Assembly (NCBI RefSeq): GCF_963674635.1
Contig: NZ_OY771475.1
Span: 2,170,001-2,234,000, forward strand
Length of the DNA: 64,000 nucleotides
Direction: 5' to 3'
DNA from: Breoghania sp.
Lineage (GTDB): Bacteria; Pseudomonadota; Alphaproteobacteria; Rhizobiales; Stappiaceae
A model generated the notes under the pieces. That model saw only the letters and a list, made by a program, of their open reading frames with translations. It was not told where the DNA came from and did not search any database. The translations under genes and the position numbers were made by a program. Of this stretch, positions 1 through 9,444 are shown piece after piece (position 1 is the stretch's first letter; the number at the start of each line of letters is the position of its first letter).

Positions 1-294
1 GCCGCCCCGGCCGGATAGGCATTATCCGCGCACAATTGCAGGAAATACGGACTTTTTCTCAGGCAGAACGACGAGCCCTGCACCTGTTGCAACGCCGCAT
101 TGTCACCGGCATGTTTATGGCCTGTTCACTTTCCACATCCAATCCGTTAGGTTCGCGCGCGAACTACGTCGGAACCGGCAGCCACATCCCCGGTCCTCCG
201 CCGCAAAGATTACCTTGAATGCAGACCCCTTTGGAAAAGCCGGTTTCCACTTTTCCGGATCTGCAGGACCGAACAGGAGAGCCAGGGAAACCGC

Positions 295-513
295 ATGGCG
301 AAAGAAGAAGTCTTGGAATTTCCGGGCACCGTCACGGAACTTCTGCCCAACGCGACATTCCGCGTGAAGCTTGAAAACGAACATGAAATCATTGCCCACA
401 CCGCGGGGCGCATGCGCAAGAACCGTATCCGCGTTCTGGCAGGCGACCGCGTGCTCGTCGAAATGACCCCGTACGACCTGACCAAGGGTCGTATCACCTA
501 TCGTTTCAAGTAG
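295..513 (+). CDS. infA: Translation initiation factor IF-1
   Basis: IF-1 binds the ribosomal A site on the 30S subunit and works with IF-2 and IF-3 during initiation in the cytoplasm. The 72-residue product is the normal IF-1 length and is one S1/OB-fold domain. It starts [13 protein letters not shown], and it contains the family segments [16 protein letters not shown] and [17 protein letters not shown]. The ATG at 295 is preceded by AGGAG about 15 bases upstream and the reading frame matches the family N terminus. The gene is followed after 46 bases by maf and then yacG, a grouping common in Alphaproteobacteria, which suggests one transcription unit. The 294 bases before it hold no gene I can recognise and probably include its promoter and leader. 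Confidence 0.97.
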   Translation: MAKEEVLEFPGTVTELLPNATFRVKLENEHEIIAHTAGRMRKNRIRVLAGDRVLVEMTPYDLTKGRITYRFK

Positions 514-525
514 TCCTTCCGCTGC

Positions 526-543
526 GGGCCGCGAAGGCGGCCC
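526..543. terminator. GC hairpin between infA and maf
   Basis: GGGCCGC and GCGGCCC form a 7-bp stem with loop GAAG just after the infA stop codon. There is no T tract, so this may be an attenuator or an mRNA 3'-end stabiliser rather than a full terminator. Function is inferred. Confidence 0.35.
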
Positions 544-562
544 CGAGCGGTCAGCACGGTTG

Positions 563-1204
563 ATGCCGATGACGGATCGTACAAAACTCGTTCTCGCATC
601 CGGTTCGCCGCGGCGACTGGCGCTGCTTGAGCAGGTCGGCATCCGCCCCGACTATCTGCTTCCCGCCGATATCGACGAGGAGCCGACACGCGGGGAGACG
701 CCGCGTGCACTCGCGACCCGGCTTGCCCGCACCAAGGCGGAAGTCGTGCGCCGGTCGATCGAGCGCGATCCCGATTATGACGGTGCGCTCGTGCTCGCCG
801 CCGACACCGTGGTCGCCGTGGGGCGCCGGAGCCTGCCCAAGGCGGAACTGACGGACGAGGCAGAGAGATGCCTGCGTCTTCTCTCAGGTCGCGCGCACAG
901 GGTCTATACCGGCATTTGCGTGGCGACAGCGGGCGGGGCTTCCCGGCACAAGCTGGTGGAGACGCGGGTCCGCTTCAAGCGGCTGTCCGAAGCGGAGATA
1001 GCCGACTACCTGGCCAGCGGCGAATGGCGCGGCAAGGCTGGCGGTTACGCGATCCAGGGGCTCGCGGGATCTTTCGTGGTGAAACTCGTGGGGTCCTATC
1101 CCAATGTGGTCGGCCTTCCCATTCACGAGACGGTTTCGATGCTGTCCGGAGCGGGCTACCAGGTGCGCCGGAACTGGGCCGACACGCTCGCGATGAGCGA
1201 ATAG
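563..1204 (+). CDS. maf: Maf-family nucleotide pyrophosphatase
   Basis: Maf/YhdE/YceF proteins hydrolyse (often modified) nucleoside triphosphates to monophosphates and pyrophosphate and have been linked to septum control. The protein has the N-terminal signature [14 protein letters not shown], the acidic metal-binding segment [11 protein letters not shown], and the family C-terminal stretch [11 protein letters not shown] followed by SYPNVVGLP. Its length of 213 residues is typical. TTG at 560, ATG at 563 and ATG at 569 are all in frame. I chose 563 because it is the first ATG, although 569 (MTDRTKLV) is equally credible. The gene lies between infA and yacG on the same strand. Which Maf subfamily (dTTP/UTP or m7GTP) it belongs to cannot be decided by eye. 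Confidence 0.93.
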   Translation: MPMTDRTKLVLASGSPRRLALLEQVGIRPDYLLPADIDEEPTRGETPRALATRLARTKAEVVRRSIERDPDYDGALVLAADTVVAVGRRSLPKAELTDEAERCLRLLSGRAHRVYTGICVATAGGASRHKLVETRVRFKRLSEAEIADYLASGEWRGKAGGYAIQGLAGSFVVKLVGSYPNVVGLPIHETVSMLSGAGYQVRRNWADTLAMSE

Positions 1205-1242
1205 ACCCGCGAAACGCAAAGCAAGGCACCCGCGATCAGGCC

Positions 1243-1524
1243 ATGAGCACAGACAAAACACCTGGCAAGACACTGGGCAAGACACCGGGCACCGCGCAGG
1301 ACGTCGGCGGGACCAAGCGGCCCGTGCGCCCCTGCCCGCACTGCAGCAAGCTCTCGGTGGAAAAATACTATCCCTTCTGCTCGGCGCGCTGCGCGGATGT
1401 CGACCTGCATAGCTGGCTTTCGGGCAATTACGCCATCCCCGCCGTCGAGCTTGACGACGTGGACCCGGAAGAACTGGGCGCACTGGCCAGTATGCACGCC
1501 CCCGACAGGCAGAACGACCGTTAG
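1243..1524 (+). CDS. yacG: DNA gyrase inhibitor / zinc-binding protein YacG
   Basis: YacG is a small zinc protein that binds GyrB and inhibits gyrase in E. coli. The C-terminal two thirds show the family pattern CPHCSKL followed by YYPFCSARCADVDLHSWL, so the four cysteines are present as CxxC and CxxxC with the following D-L-W segment. The N-terminal roughly 30 residues are low-complexity (TPGKTLGKTPG) and look like a lineage-specific tail. The chosen ATG at 1243 gives 93 residues. A longer in-frame extension begins inside maf and would not encode family sequence. It lies 38 bases after maf on the same strand and is probably co-transcribed with it. Confidence 0.93.
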   Translation: MSTDKTPGKTLGKTPGTAQDVGGTKRPVRPCPHCSKLSVEKYYPFCSARCADVDLHSWLSGNYAIPAVELDDVDPEELGALASMHAPDRQNDR

Positions 1525-2152
1525 CCTGAACAGCTCCCGGAGCGCCCTTTTCATCCCGGACAAGACTGTCGGCACGTTTCCACCGCACGGATGACCCGCG
1601 TCGAAAGGCTCTGCCATGTGTGTTGCAAGGCACATGGGCGCACAACGTGTCGCCGCGCGTCACGCCCCTTCCCCCTGCAATTGGCTCTGTCCGCCCTTCC
1701 CTCCTCACAAGCGGTTTTTTTTCATGTGTTGCGGGGGCGATCGCGCAACGGCCAGGATCCGCCGCTTGGATGGAGGGTCCGGTCTCCCAAATCGAATCAA
1801 GCGCCCCCACACCGCCGCGGGCATCCACATGGGCAAACAGGCTTTGCGCATGCCTCTGGGCTTGGCCCGATGGATGAAACTGGACTGGCCGCGAAGGCTG
1901 CGTCGGCAACAGCCCTGCGCCTGCTGTTTGCAGACCGCGTCAACGCATCGCGGGCCCGCAGATTCGCTGCCCAAATGGCGGCATCAATTGCCATAGAGGC
2001 GGGAAGAGGGGCCGGAGATATCGCATAAGCCGTAGCGACGCCAAGCCTTTAAGGCGACTTGGCAATCGGCGCCGAATGTCGGGTTTTCCACGGCTTGCGC
2101 GGCTCATTGGAAAACTTATTCGGCGAAGCCTTGGAAAATCGCATTCACCGGC
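1525..2152. other. Gene-free stretch between yacG and the tRNA-Phe promoter
   Basis: About 630 bases with several open frames on both strands, none of which resembles a known protein or has a convincing ribosome binding site. I see no RNA gene, repeat or mobile element in it. It may be decayed coding sequence. Confidence 0.5.
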
Positions 2153-2181
2153 TGGACAGGCGCAAATGGGTTCTCTATAAA
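2153..2181 (+). promoter_or_regulatory. Sigma-70-type promoter of tRNA-Phe
   Basis: TGGACA (2153-2158), a 17-base spacer and TATAAA (2176-2181). Each hexamer matches the consensus at five of six positions and the spacing is ideal. Transcription would begin near 2188, about 40 bases before the mature tRNA. Confidence 0.8.
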
Positions 2182-2227
2182 ACGCGAACTTTCAGGGGAA
2201 CGCCGACCGGCGCCACGTCCCCCGTGA

Positions 2228-2303
2228 GCCCAGGTAGCTCAGTTGGTAGAGCAGCGGATTGAAAATCCGCGTGTCGGTGGTTCGATTCCGCCCCTGGGCA
2301 CCA
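2228..2303 (+). tRNA. tRNA-Phe (GAA)
   Basis: A 76-base cloverleaf with encoded CCA. The acceptor strand GCCCAGG pairs with CCTGGGC. The D arm contains AGCTCAGTTGGTAGAGC. The anticodon arm is GCGGA-TTGAAAA-TCCGC with anticodon GAA, and the T arm contains GGTTCGATTCC. It reads phenylalanine codons UUC and UUU. Its 3' end is the likely attachment site of the CRISPR-Cas island that follows. Confidence 0.97.
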
Positions 2304-2329
2304 CTTCCCCTAATCCAGACAGTCCGAAG
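2293..2329 (+). repeat. Putative island attachment repeat, copy at tRNA-Phe 3' end
   Basis: The last bases of tRNA-Phe and the following 26 bases are repeated, imperfectly, at 13466-13501. I count about 30 identical positions in 37 aligned columns. The best-conserved part is TCCAGACAGTC followed one base later by GAAG. The pair brackets the integrase remnant, both CRISPR arrays and the cas operon, which is the arrangement expected of attL/attR at a tRNA gene. The role is inferred. Confidence 0.6.
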
Positions 2330-2467
2330 AAGTCCGACAGAGCCCGAAAAGCCTCTGATTTCATTCGATTTTCGCGGACACGCCGTCGAATGGCGCTTCA
2401 TTGCGTCCGCTGGCATCGGGGAAATTTGTTGGGATCAAGCCTCGGGCCCCAACGCCGATACCAACGT

Positions 2468-2580
2468 ATACCCCTCAACAACACGCAAATCCGCCAGATC
2501 AAGGCGTCTCCCAGACCTCAGAAATTGTGTGATGGCGAGGTCTGTTTCTGCTCGTCCAGCCGACGGGTTCCCGCCTCTGG
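2468..2580 (+). pseudogene. N-terminal remnant of a P4-type tyrosine recombinase (integrase)
   Basis: Reading from 2468, PLNNTQIRQIKASPRPQKL is the typical first segment of tRNA-targeting P4-like integrases, which usually begin MPLTDTQIRNAKP. The start codon position reads ATA instead of ATG. After DG a one-base deletion shifts the frame, and in the next frame GLFLLVQPTGSRLW continues the family sequence exactly as expected. Homology ends at 2580 and the first, degenerate CRISPR repeat begins at 2591, so the arm-binding end survives and the whole catalytic domain is missing. The fragment points away from tRNA-Phe, starting about 165 bases from its 3' end, as live integrases of this type do. 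It is non-functional. Confidence 0.82.
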
Positions 2581-2590
2581 TGCCTCTCCC

Positions 2591-3107
2591 CGGTACTTCC
2601 CCGCGTGTGCGGGGAACACGCTGCAACCCGACTGTTGCGGGCCACGGGTAACGGTTCATCCCCTCACGTGCGGGGAACACGACGGCCAGACCTGCCGCCC
2701 GTCCTCGTCCTGCGGTTCATCCCCGCACGTGCGGGGAACACCCTGCGAGGCTGCATCGCAGATCCGTAGAGAACGGTTCATCCCCGCGCGTGCGGGGAAC
2801 ACCAGCAAACCCGTCCTCAGTTTCCGGTAGGCGCCGGTTCATCCCCGCGCGTGCGGGGAACACACGTTGGAACACGATGGTCGCGATCGCGGATGCGGTT
2901 CATCCCCGCGCGTGCGGGGAACACCTTCCGATTGGCGGAAGATCTGGCCGGGCCGTCGGTTCATCCCCGCGCGTGCGGGGAACACCGGCTAGTCGCCATT
3001 GGACGGCAGGAAGCCAACGGTTCATCCCCGCGCGTGCGGGGAACACGAACATAGCAATAGTGCCGCAACAGCAAGGCGCGGTTCATCCCCGCGCGTGCGG
3101 GGAACAC
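2591..3107 (-). CRISPR. Type I-E CRISPR array 1 (9 repeats, 8 spacers)
   Basis: Nine 29-base repeats start at 2591, 2652, 2713, 2774, 2835, 2896, 2957, 3018 and 3079. All eight spacers are 32 bases, and none is repeated. Read on the minus strand the repeat begins GTGTTCCCC, contains a CCCCGC/GCGGGG stem with a 4-base loop, and ends ATGAACCG, the likely 8-base crRNA 5' handle after Cas6e cutting. Six repeats are identical. Those at 2591, 2652 and 2713 carry changes, and the one at 2591 is most diverged, so the leader-distal (oldest) end is on the left and the leader is on the right. The array lies directly downstream of cas2. Confidence 0.97.
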
Positions 3108-3163
3108 TCTTGTCAGAGACGCATGAAATCATTGCACATTTTCAAAGACCCGGCGAGCACCAG
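3108..3163 (-). promoter_or_regulatory. CRISPR array 1 leader
   Basis: The 56 bases next to the newest repeat align without gaps to those at 12774-12829 beside array 2. Strong identity occurs in TCAGAGA and in the core TCATTGCAYATTTTCAAAGACC. Shared sequence exactly at the leader-proximal side of both arrays indicates the adaptation and promoter region used by Cas1-Cas2. Confidence 0.8.
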
Positions 3164-3188
3164 CTTTTCAGACGGAAAACGCCTCGCT

Positions 3189-4432
<1,244 letters not shown>

Positions 4433-4434
4433 CG

Positions 4435-5184
4435 TCAGGAGATCCTGCGGATCAGCATCAGGCCGCAGCCGAAAGCCTTGGCGCGACCGAAGCCAGCAGC
4501 GAGGCGACGTGTGAAGGCGACCGGATCGATGACCGTTACGATCCCCTTGAGATCAAGGACGCCGAAGCGCGCCGGCCGCCCCCGTCCGCGCGGCATCGTC
4601 TGGGTGCGGTAGCCATCAAGCGCCACGGCAGCAACGGCAAAGCCGTTCGCCTCGCCCTGGCGCGCAAACCATTCGCGGGCAGCCTCCTCGGCCAGCCGCT
4701 CGCGGTTTTCGCCATACCAGTTCTCGCCACCGCCCAGGCGCTTCTTTTCTCGGGCCATAAGGTCCATCGCGATGTCGCAACGCTGACGCACGGCCTTGCC
4801 CGCCGCGTCGACTGCGATCCTGCGGTTCACCGTGGCATTGACCCTGAGATCGAAAGCGAGCCGGTCACCAGCAGCAAGAACGGGTTCGAACGGTTTCGTC
4901 TCGACATCAAAGAAGGGGGAACTTGTCTCCGGCCGGGGACCGAGCAAATAGAACCGGTCGGATCCGCTATCGCGTCGCCACAGAAAGGCTGCGGTGCGCG
5001 CCCCAGCATCCTCGCCCACGGTCTCGCGGCCCGCGCGGATCGCCTCCGGCATCACGGTCCAGAGCAACTTGTGGTCGAGGTTCATCTGCTCACCGGTTGC
5101 CCGAGGGCGCAGCACATCAATCAACGGCGCGACCGCAGAACTGTCGCGGCGCAATGTCAGGCGGGACATGTGCAGGGCTGTCAT
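4435..5184 (-). CDS. cas6e: crRNA-processing endoribonuclease Cas6e (CasE)
   Basis: Cas6e cuts pre-crRNA at the base of the repeat hairpin and stays bound to the crRNA 3' end in Cascade. The 249-residue protein opens MTALHMSRLTLRRD and has the conserved segment NLDHKLLW, whose histidine is the probable catalytic residue. Near the C terminus is the glycine-rich loop GFGRAKAFGCGLMLIRR that defines the Cas6 RAMP fold. The repeat stem of the two arrays (CCCCGC/GCGGGG) is the expected substrate. The start codon overlaps the cas5e stop by four bases, so the Cascade genes are tightly coupled. Confidence 0.95.
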   Translation of the reverse strand: MTALHMSRLTLRRDSSAVAPLIDVLRPRATGEQMNLDHKLLWTVMPEAIRAGRETVGEDAGARTAAFLWRRDSGSDRFYLLGPRPETSSPFFDVETKPFEPVLAAGDRLAFDLRVNATVNRRIAVDAAGKAVRQRCDIAMDLMAREKKRLGGGENWYGENRERLAEEAAREWFARQGEANGFAVAAVALDGYRTQTMPRGRGRPARFGVLDLKGIVTVIDPVAFTRRLAAGFGRAKAFGCGLMLIRRIS

Positions 5185-5930
5185 GTGAGGTCCTCCCCGG
5201 ACGTGGCTGAGGCGCTGTCGAGGGCGAGACCGCGCACATATTCGCGGCGCGACGAGAATTGCCAGACAACGCGGTCGCCTGGATCATCGACACGCAGATG
5301 GACGCGATGCGGCGCATCCGTTTCGCCCAGATCCTCGCGCGCCTCGGTTGCCAACGTGCCGCGTGTGCCCGACGGCAAGGCCAGACGCGCATCTCGTCGC
5401 GCATAGACCCTGAATGCGGTGGCCGCATTCGGGGCATCGACGACCACCGGATTGAGCGGGCGAGAGACGGGGCACGACTTGCGACCCAGATAAAGACTGA
5501 AGACCGGTTGCGCGAAAGCTGCGGACAACTTGTCCAGTGAGACGCTGGCGGCCTCCGTCTCGCGGTAGGCGGCGAAATAGAGCACGTCCGAACGGTATTC
5601 CCGCCTTGTGATGGAGGTCACTAGCTCGTTCGCGCTCGCCAGCGCCAACGCACGTGTGGCGCGGCCTCCACGCGCATTCGGCAAAGACTGGTAGGTATGG
5701 AAATCGCTCAACAGCCTTCCCGCATCCAGCGTCCACGAGGCTACGGCAAGCGAGGCGGCGAGCGCGGTTTGCGCCTCCGCATCCGCGCGCCGAATGCCAA
5801 GTGCCGCGCCCGCCAGCCCGACAAGCGCAGATCGGGTGGGACGGTCCGCCGTTCCGCGCTGGGCGTTGCCAGCCTCCTCGCCGAAACTGGCGAAGGGCGC
5901 GGCCAGGGTGACGACGAGCCAGCGGGTCAT
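5181..5930 (-). CDS. cas5e: Cascade subunit Cas5e (CasD)
   Basis: Cas5e caps the 5' handle of crRNA in the type I-E Cascade complex. The N terminus MTRWLVVTLAAPFASFGEEAG matches the CasD opening (a beta strand followed by ASFG), and DFHTYQSLP, RREYRSDVLYFAAY and FSLYLGRKSCP are recurrent CasD segments. The length of 249 residues is normal. Both ends overlap neighbouring genes by four bases (cas7e stop and cas6e start). No missing segment is seen. Confidence 0.93.
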   Translation of the reverse strand: MTRWLVVTLAAPFASFGEEAGNAQRGTADRPTRSALVGLAGAALGIRRADAEAQTALAASLAVASWTLDAGRLLSDFHTYQSLPNARGGRATRALALASANELVTSITRREYRSDVLYFAAYRETEAASVSLDKLSAAFAQPVFSLYLGRKSCPVSRPLNPVVVDAPNAATAFRVYARRDARLALPSGTRGTLATEAREDLGETDAPHRVHLRVDDPGDRVVWQFSSRREYVRGLALDSASATSGEDLT

Positions 5931-7003
5931 GCGGCAGCGTCCGCAACGCCTGAAGCGGCAAAGGATGCGAGATCATCGAGCGTGACACCGTCGGGGTTGC
6001 CCACCTGCAACAGACGTTCGTCCGTCCAGTCCTTGCCGTAACTGCGTGCAAACGCCTCCCGCATGCCGGTCAGGACGTCGACCGACGCCGCCATCTGATC
6101 GGCGCCGGAAACCGGTCGGGTGAACGCGGAAGCAAGGGTGCGCGGCTGGCCGTCGCCGAGTTCCGCCAGCACGAACTCGGCCCGCACATGATTGGCAAAG
6201 GCGTTTTTCTTGCCCGAAGGCGAGCTGATCGCAGCGGCGCGCACCAGCGCCTCGATGCCGCGCGCGGCGAGGGCGCCATCACCGGCAAGATTCTCGACGA
6301 GCAACCTGCGATCGACGCAGACATAGACATAGAAGATACCGGCACCAAAGCCGGCCTCGCCAATGAACCCGGCCCCGGCATCCTCGCTCGGCTGCTTCAG
6401 ATCGTCGACGGCCGTGTAATAGTCGTCCTCAATGGTCACCCGGTTGGTGGTGAAAGCATGCGCCACCTGTACGGCCGCGTCCCGATTATAGTCGGGATTG
6501 GCGGCGAGCATGCGTCCGAACATTGCGATATCGACGGCTCCGTCAGCCGTGTTCAGCAACATCTTCACCAATTCCTTTTCACCGGGCAGCTTTTCGCCAG
6601 AGAGCATCTTGTCGGCAAAACTGAGCGCCGCAGCCCGCTCATCCGGAGAGATGAAGGCGAGCTGTTCGATGTAGGTCGGATGCCCGTCCTTGTCCCCTTT
6701 GAGCTTGCCGAAGACAGCGGCAATATCGCGGGCGATCTCCACCGCCGTCTTCTCATCCGCACCCTTTTCAACGAGATGGGCCCTGACGACTTCGCCAAGC
6801 CGTTGGGTGCGTTTGCCGAGGCTATCCGTCAGCGCCTCGACAAAGGCAGGGGATTGCCGCATCGCACGCTTGATCGCCTGGCTGGAGATGCGCATGCGCT
6901 GCACGCCGCCGATGATGGCGGATTTGGGCCGACCGAGATCGTCGCGATTGGGATTGGACGGCGGATAGGCGGTCAGGACATGCAGTTGCAAAAACCGGTT
7001 CAT
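5927..7003 (-). CDS. cas7e: Cascade backbone subunit Cas7e (CasC/Cse4)
   Basis: Six copies of Cas7e form the helical backbone that holds the crRNA guide in type I-E Cascade. The 358-residue protein begins MNRFLQLHVLTAYPPSNPNRD and contains GRPKSAIIGGVQRMRISSQA, the diagnostic CasC motif that contacts RNA. GAGFIGEAGFGAGIFYVYVC is the usual central strand region. It starts 12 bases after the cse2 stop and its stop overlaps cas5e. The length agrees with the family. Confidence 0.96.
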   Translation of the reverse strand: MNRFLQLHVLTAYPPSNPNRDDLGRPKSAIIGGVQRMRISSQAIKRAMRQSPAFVEALTDSLGKRTQRLGEVVRAHLVEKGADEKTAVEIARDIAAVFGKLKGDKDGHPTYIEQLAFISPDERAAALSFADKMLSGEKLPGEKELVKMLLNTADGAVDIAMFGRMLAANPDYNRDAAVQVAHAFTTNRVTIEDDYYTAVDDLKQPSEDAGAGFIGEAGFGAGIFYVYVCVDRRLLVENLAGDGALAARGIEALVRAAAISSPSGKKNAFANHVRAEFVLAELGDGQPRTLASAFTRPVSGADQMAASVDVLTGMREAFARSYGKDWTDERLLQVGNPDGVTLDDLASFAASGVADAAA

Positions 7004-7015
7004 GCTGAAATCTCC

Positions 7016-7627
7016 TCAGGCGTCACTAGCTTCGAGCGCATCGCCGGTTTCGGCAAACTCGTCCGCGTCACGGCGCGTATGGTGGTATTGGAAGGTCCAG
7101 TCGCGGCGGACTTCATCGTCGAAGGCAAGAACGTCGCGAATAAACTGCGGAACATTGAAGGGAACCTGACGAAGGACGCGCAGTGCTCGCCGCAGAAGCC
7201 TCGCGAAGGTCTCCGGATCGTCGGACGCCCTGAGCAAGGCACCGAAGCGCGCCGGTGACAGACGTCGCCGGTCATCCTTGCCCGGATAGCGCCCATCCGG
7301 CGTCCGTCCGACGGCAGAGGCGAAACGCTCTGCCGACGTCTGGTTCGGCTCGATCTGCGCCAGAGCCAGAGCCAGCACGGCAAGACGCATCTCCAGTGTC
7401 GCGCTCTCGTTTTTGCCTTTCGGCCAGCGGCCACCGGCAGCGGCTGCAAAGCGCGCGATCAAGGCATGGGTTTCCGGCTCAAGAAGGGCGTCCAGCGGCG
7501 ATGTCGCGCGCCTCAACCGGGCACGTCCGGCGCGATCCCCGCCGCTGCCGTCAGCGTCAGGATGCAGCATCCGCCACCAACCGATGATGGCCGTCATCGC
7601 CGTTTCGTCTTCACGCGCGAGCCTCAT
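7016..7627 (-). CDS. cse2: Cascade small subunit Cse2 (CasB)
   Basis: Cse2 is the all-helical small subunit that stabilises the R-loop in type I-E Cascade, two copies per complex. The product is 203 residues. Family features are the early GWWRMLHPD, the arginine-rich LRRATSPLDALLEPET and FGALLRASDDPETFARLLRRALRVLR, matching the usual CasB order. It overlaps cse1 by four bases and precedes cas7e by 12. Cse2 is poorly conserved in general, so the identification rests on these motifs together with its exact operon position. Confidence 0.92.
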   Translation of the reverse strand: MRLAREDETAMTAIIGWWRMLHPDADGSGGDRAGRARLRRATSPLDALLEPETHALIARFAAAAGGRWPKGKNESATLEMRLAVLALALAQIEPNQTSAERFASAVGRTPDGRYPGKDDRRRLSPARFGALLRASDDPETFARLLRRALRVLRQVPFNVPQFIRDVLAFDDEVRRDWTFQYHHTRRDADEFAETGDALEASDA

Positions 7628-9318
7628 GTCGCGTCCTCCTTCGTCCGGGATTTCTTAGCCCCCGCCGGAACAGCCATCTGCAATTCGGTGAAGAGAGCGG
7701 CACCATCCTTGCCACGACCTTCGAACATCGCACGCAGCCGTCCATAGGCGGCGGTCAGCGGCGCGGCGCGCTCCATGTCATCCAGAGGCACCGGTGCCAG
7801 CCGATCGAAGATATCGAGCGCCACATGGCGCATGCGGGATAGCCAGCGTCGCGAAAGATCGAGAGCAGGATCGGCGGAAGGCTCCCGATCCGCGCTGGCG
7901 AGCAGATCCTGAAGGAGGTCGTGAAACTCAGCCTCCGTTTCCTCGTAAAACGTCGTGTGCGCCAGCGCGAGAACGCCCTGATCCGTTCCGGCGCTCGCCG
8001 GACCGAAGAGCCCCAGCTTGATCGCGCTTCGCAAGTGTGCGGCTGCAAGATCGCCCGCGGCGGCAAGCCGCCGTGCCATGTCATCGAGCGCGACCGGTTT
8101 CGGCGCGGAGGAGGCGAGATGAAGCGGCTGCTCGGCGAACAGGTAGGCGATGGCCTCCATGTTGTTCATGGCCCAGCCGCCAACCCTGACACGCGGATCC
8201 GCCCCACCATCAGCCAAAGCATGAGCGCGCTGCCGCCGCGCCAGCCGGATTGTCTGAGCCGGCTCGCTGAGAAGCCCCTCCTCCCGCCCAACCGTCACGC
8301 TGATCCAATCGCGATACCCGAAACGCCCCGATTTCGGCTTCAAGGAATAGGGTTCAGAGGCTTCCTTCTGACGGCGATAAGGGGTTAGCGGATGCTGCCA
8401 GACACCGTAATTGACGCCATAGGGCTTCTGTACGAAGCCGGTCACAAGAGGCCCTACTTCTCCGGTCAACGCGCAACGTCCCGGAGCCTCGGCCATAACG
8501 AGCCGGATGCGCCGTGGCATACCGAAAAATGCCTGAAGAGGATGCGCGTCCCCGGCCTTGTCCGGGTTGACCAGACGTCCGCCGCTCGCCTTGTCGGATG
8601 TCAGCGTCGGCGCAAGCCAGGGCAACGCCTTCGCCAGATCGGCCGGCTTCAGGCGCTCGGCATGGCAGACATTGGCCAGGATCTTGCGCCACAGCGACAC
8701 CGGCGGTCCATCCGCCCGCGCCACCGGGATCACAATCGCGGAAAGCGGCCCGCCTCCGCGCATCGAGGTGCGATTGCCCGCACCACCCGAAGGCGCATAA
8801 GCCTGAAGCGCATAGAGAGCGATGGCTGCAGCGGGCAAACCAAGCGCTGCGTACCGGTCACGGTGGGTCAGCAGATCGGCGTTTTTCTTCTGGCCATTCT
8901 GCCCCGGCGTATCGATGAACAGCGCCTCGACGGGATTGATGTCCGCCGCCTTCGCCCCCACCTCCAACGGCTCCAGATCCTGCATGAAACGCGGATCGTC
9001 GCCGTCCGAGCCGCCATCGAGCGTGAAGGCGGGCAGAAGCGGCTGAAGCTTCTGCGTCACAACCGCCGCATCGGGCGGATTGCTCCACAACGCGTTCCAG
9101 TCATCCTCATCGCGAATGTCAAAGGCAAGATGAACGATGCCGACGCAAAGCTCGAAGGACGCCATATCGAGATCCGGACGCGGCCAGCCAAATTCGACCG
9201 CATAGTCGCTCTCGGGATTATCGACCGCCGCAGCGATTTCGGGAAATGCCATCCACCGCCGCGCGCCGGATCGGCAAACGACAGGGAACGCCCTGTCATT
9301 CAGGAGACTGAAAGGCAT
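7624..9318 (-). CDS. cse1: Cascade large subunit Cse1 (CasA/Cas8e)
   Basis: Cse1 recognises the PAM, starts target unwinding and recruits Cas3. The 564-residue protein starts MPFSLLNDRAFPV, close to the CasA opening, and contains NPVEALFIDTPGQNGQKKNADLL, GGAGNRTSMRGGGPLSAIV and YGVNYGVWQHPLTPY, all in the expected order. It is somewhat longer than E. coli CasA (about 500 residues). The gene follows cas3 after 126 bases, the only sizeable gap in the operon, and overlaps cse2 by four bases. Confidence 0.95.
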   Translation of the reverse strand: MPFSLLNDRAFPVVCRSGARRWMAFPEIAAAVDNPESDYAVEFGWPRPDLDMASFELCVGIVHLAFDIRDEDDWNALWSNPPDAAVVTQKLQPLLPAFTLDGGSDGDDPRFMQDLEPLEVGAKAADINPVEALFIDTPGQNGQKKNADLLTHRDRYAALGLPAAAIALYALQAYAPSGGAGNRTSMRGGGPLSAIVIPVARADGPPVSLWRKILANVCHAERLKPADLAKALPWLAPTLTSDKASGGRLVNPDKAGDAHPLQAFFGMPRRIRLVMAEAPGRCALTGEVGPLVTGFVQKPYGVNYGVWQHPLTPYRRQKEASEPYSLKPKSGRFGYRDWISVTVGREEGLLSEPAQTIRLARRQRAHALADGGADPRVRVGGWAMNNMEAIAYLFAEQPLHLASSAPKPVALDDMARRLAAAGDLAAAHLRSAIKLGLFGPASAGTDQGVLALAHTTFYEETEAEFHDLLQDLLASADREPSADPALDLSRRWLSRMRHVALDIFDRLAPVPLDDMERAAPLTAAYGRLRAMFEGRGKDGAALFTELQMAVPAGAKKSRTKEDAT

Positions 9319-9381
9319 TTTCTAATCCATCATCCGCCATGAGGCGGCAAATCTCAGGACCGCACTCAAACTATGCGTATT

Positions 9382-9402
9382 TGTCACTCGTCAATACTGA
9401 CA
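9382..9402. promoter_or_regulatory. Inverted repeat in the cas3-cse1 gap
   Basis: TGTCA and TGACA are separated by 11 bases and, read on the minus strand, overlap a TTGACG hexamer (9389-9394). The -10 side is weak. The element may be an operator or secondary promoter for the Cascade genes, but this is inference from position only. Confidence 0.3.
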
Positions 9403-9444
9403 CATCGCTCTCCCGAGCCGCAATTGGCTAATCGCAGATGGCGC

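Noticed and set aside
884..1909. Long minus-strand open frame of 341 codons across maf and yacG
   Set aside because: It lies antisense to two well-supported genes, has no family resemblance, and is a product of high GC content.
2243..2830. Open frame running from tRNA-Phe through the first CRISPR repeats
   Set aside because: Its middle part contains the integrase remnant, but the frame as a whole is tRNA plus repeats read as protein and is not a gene.
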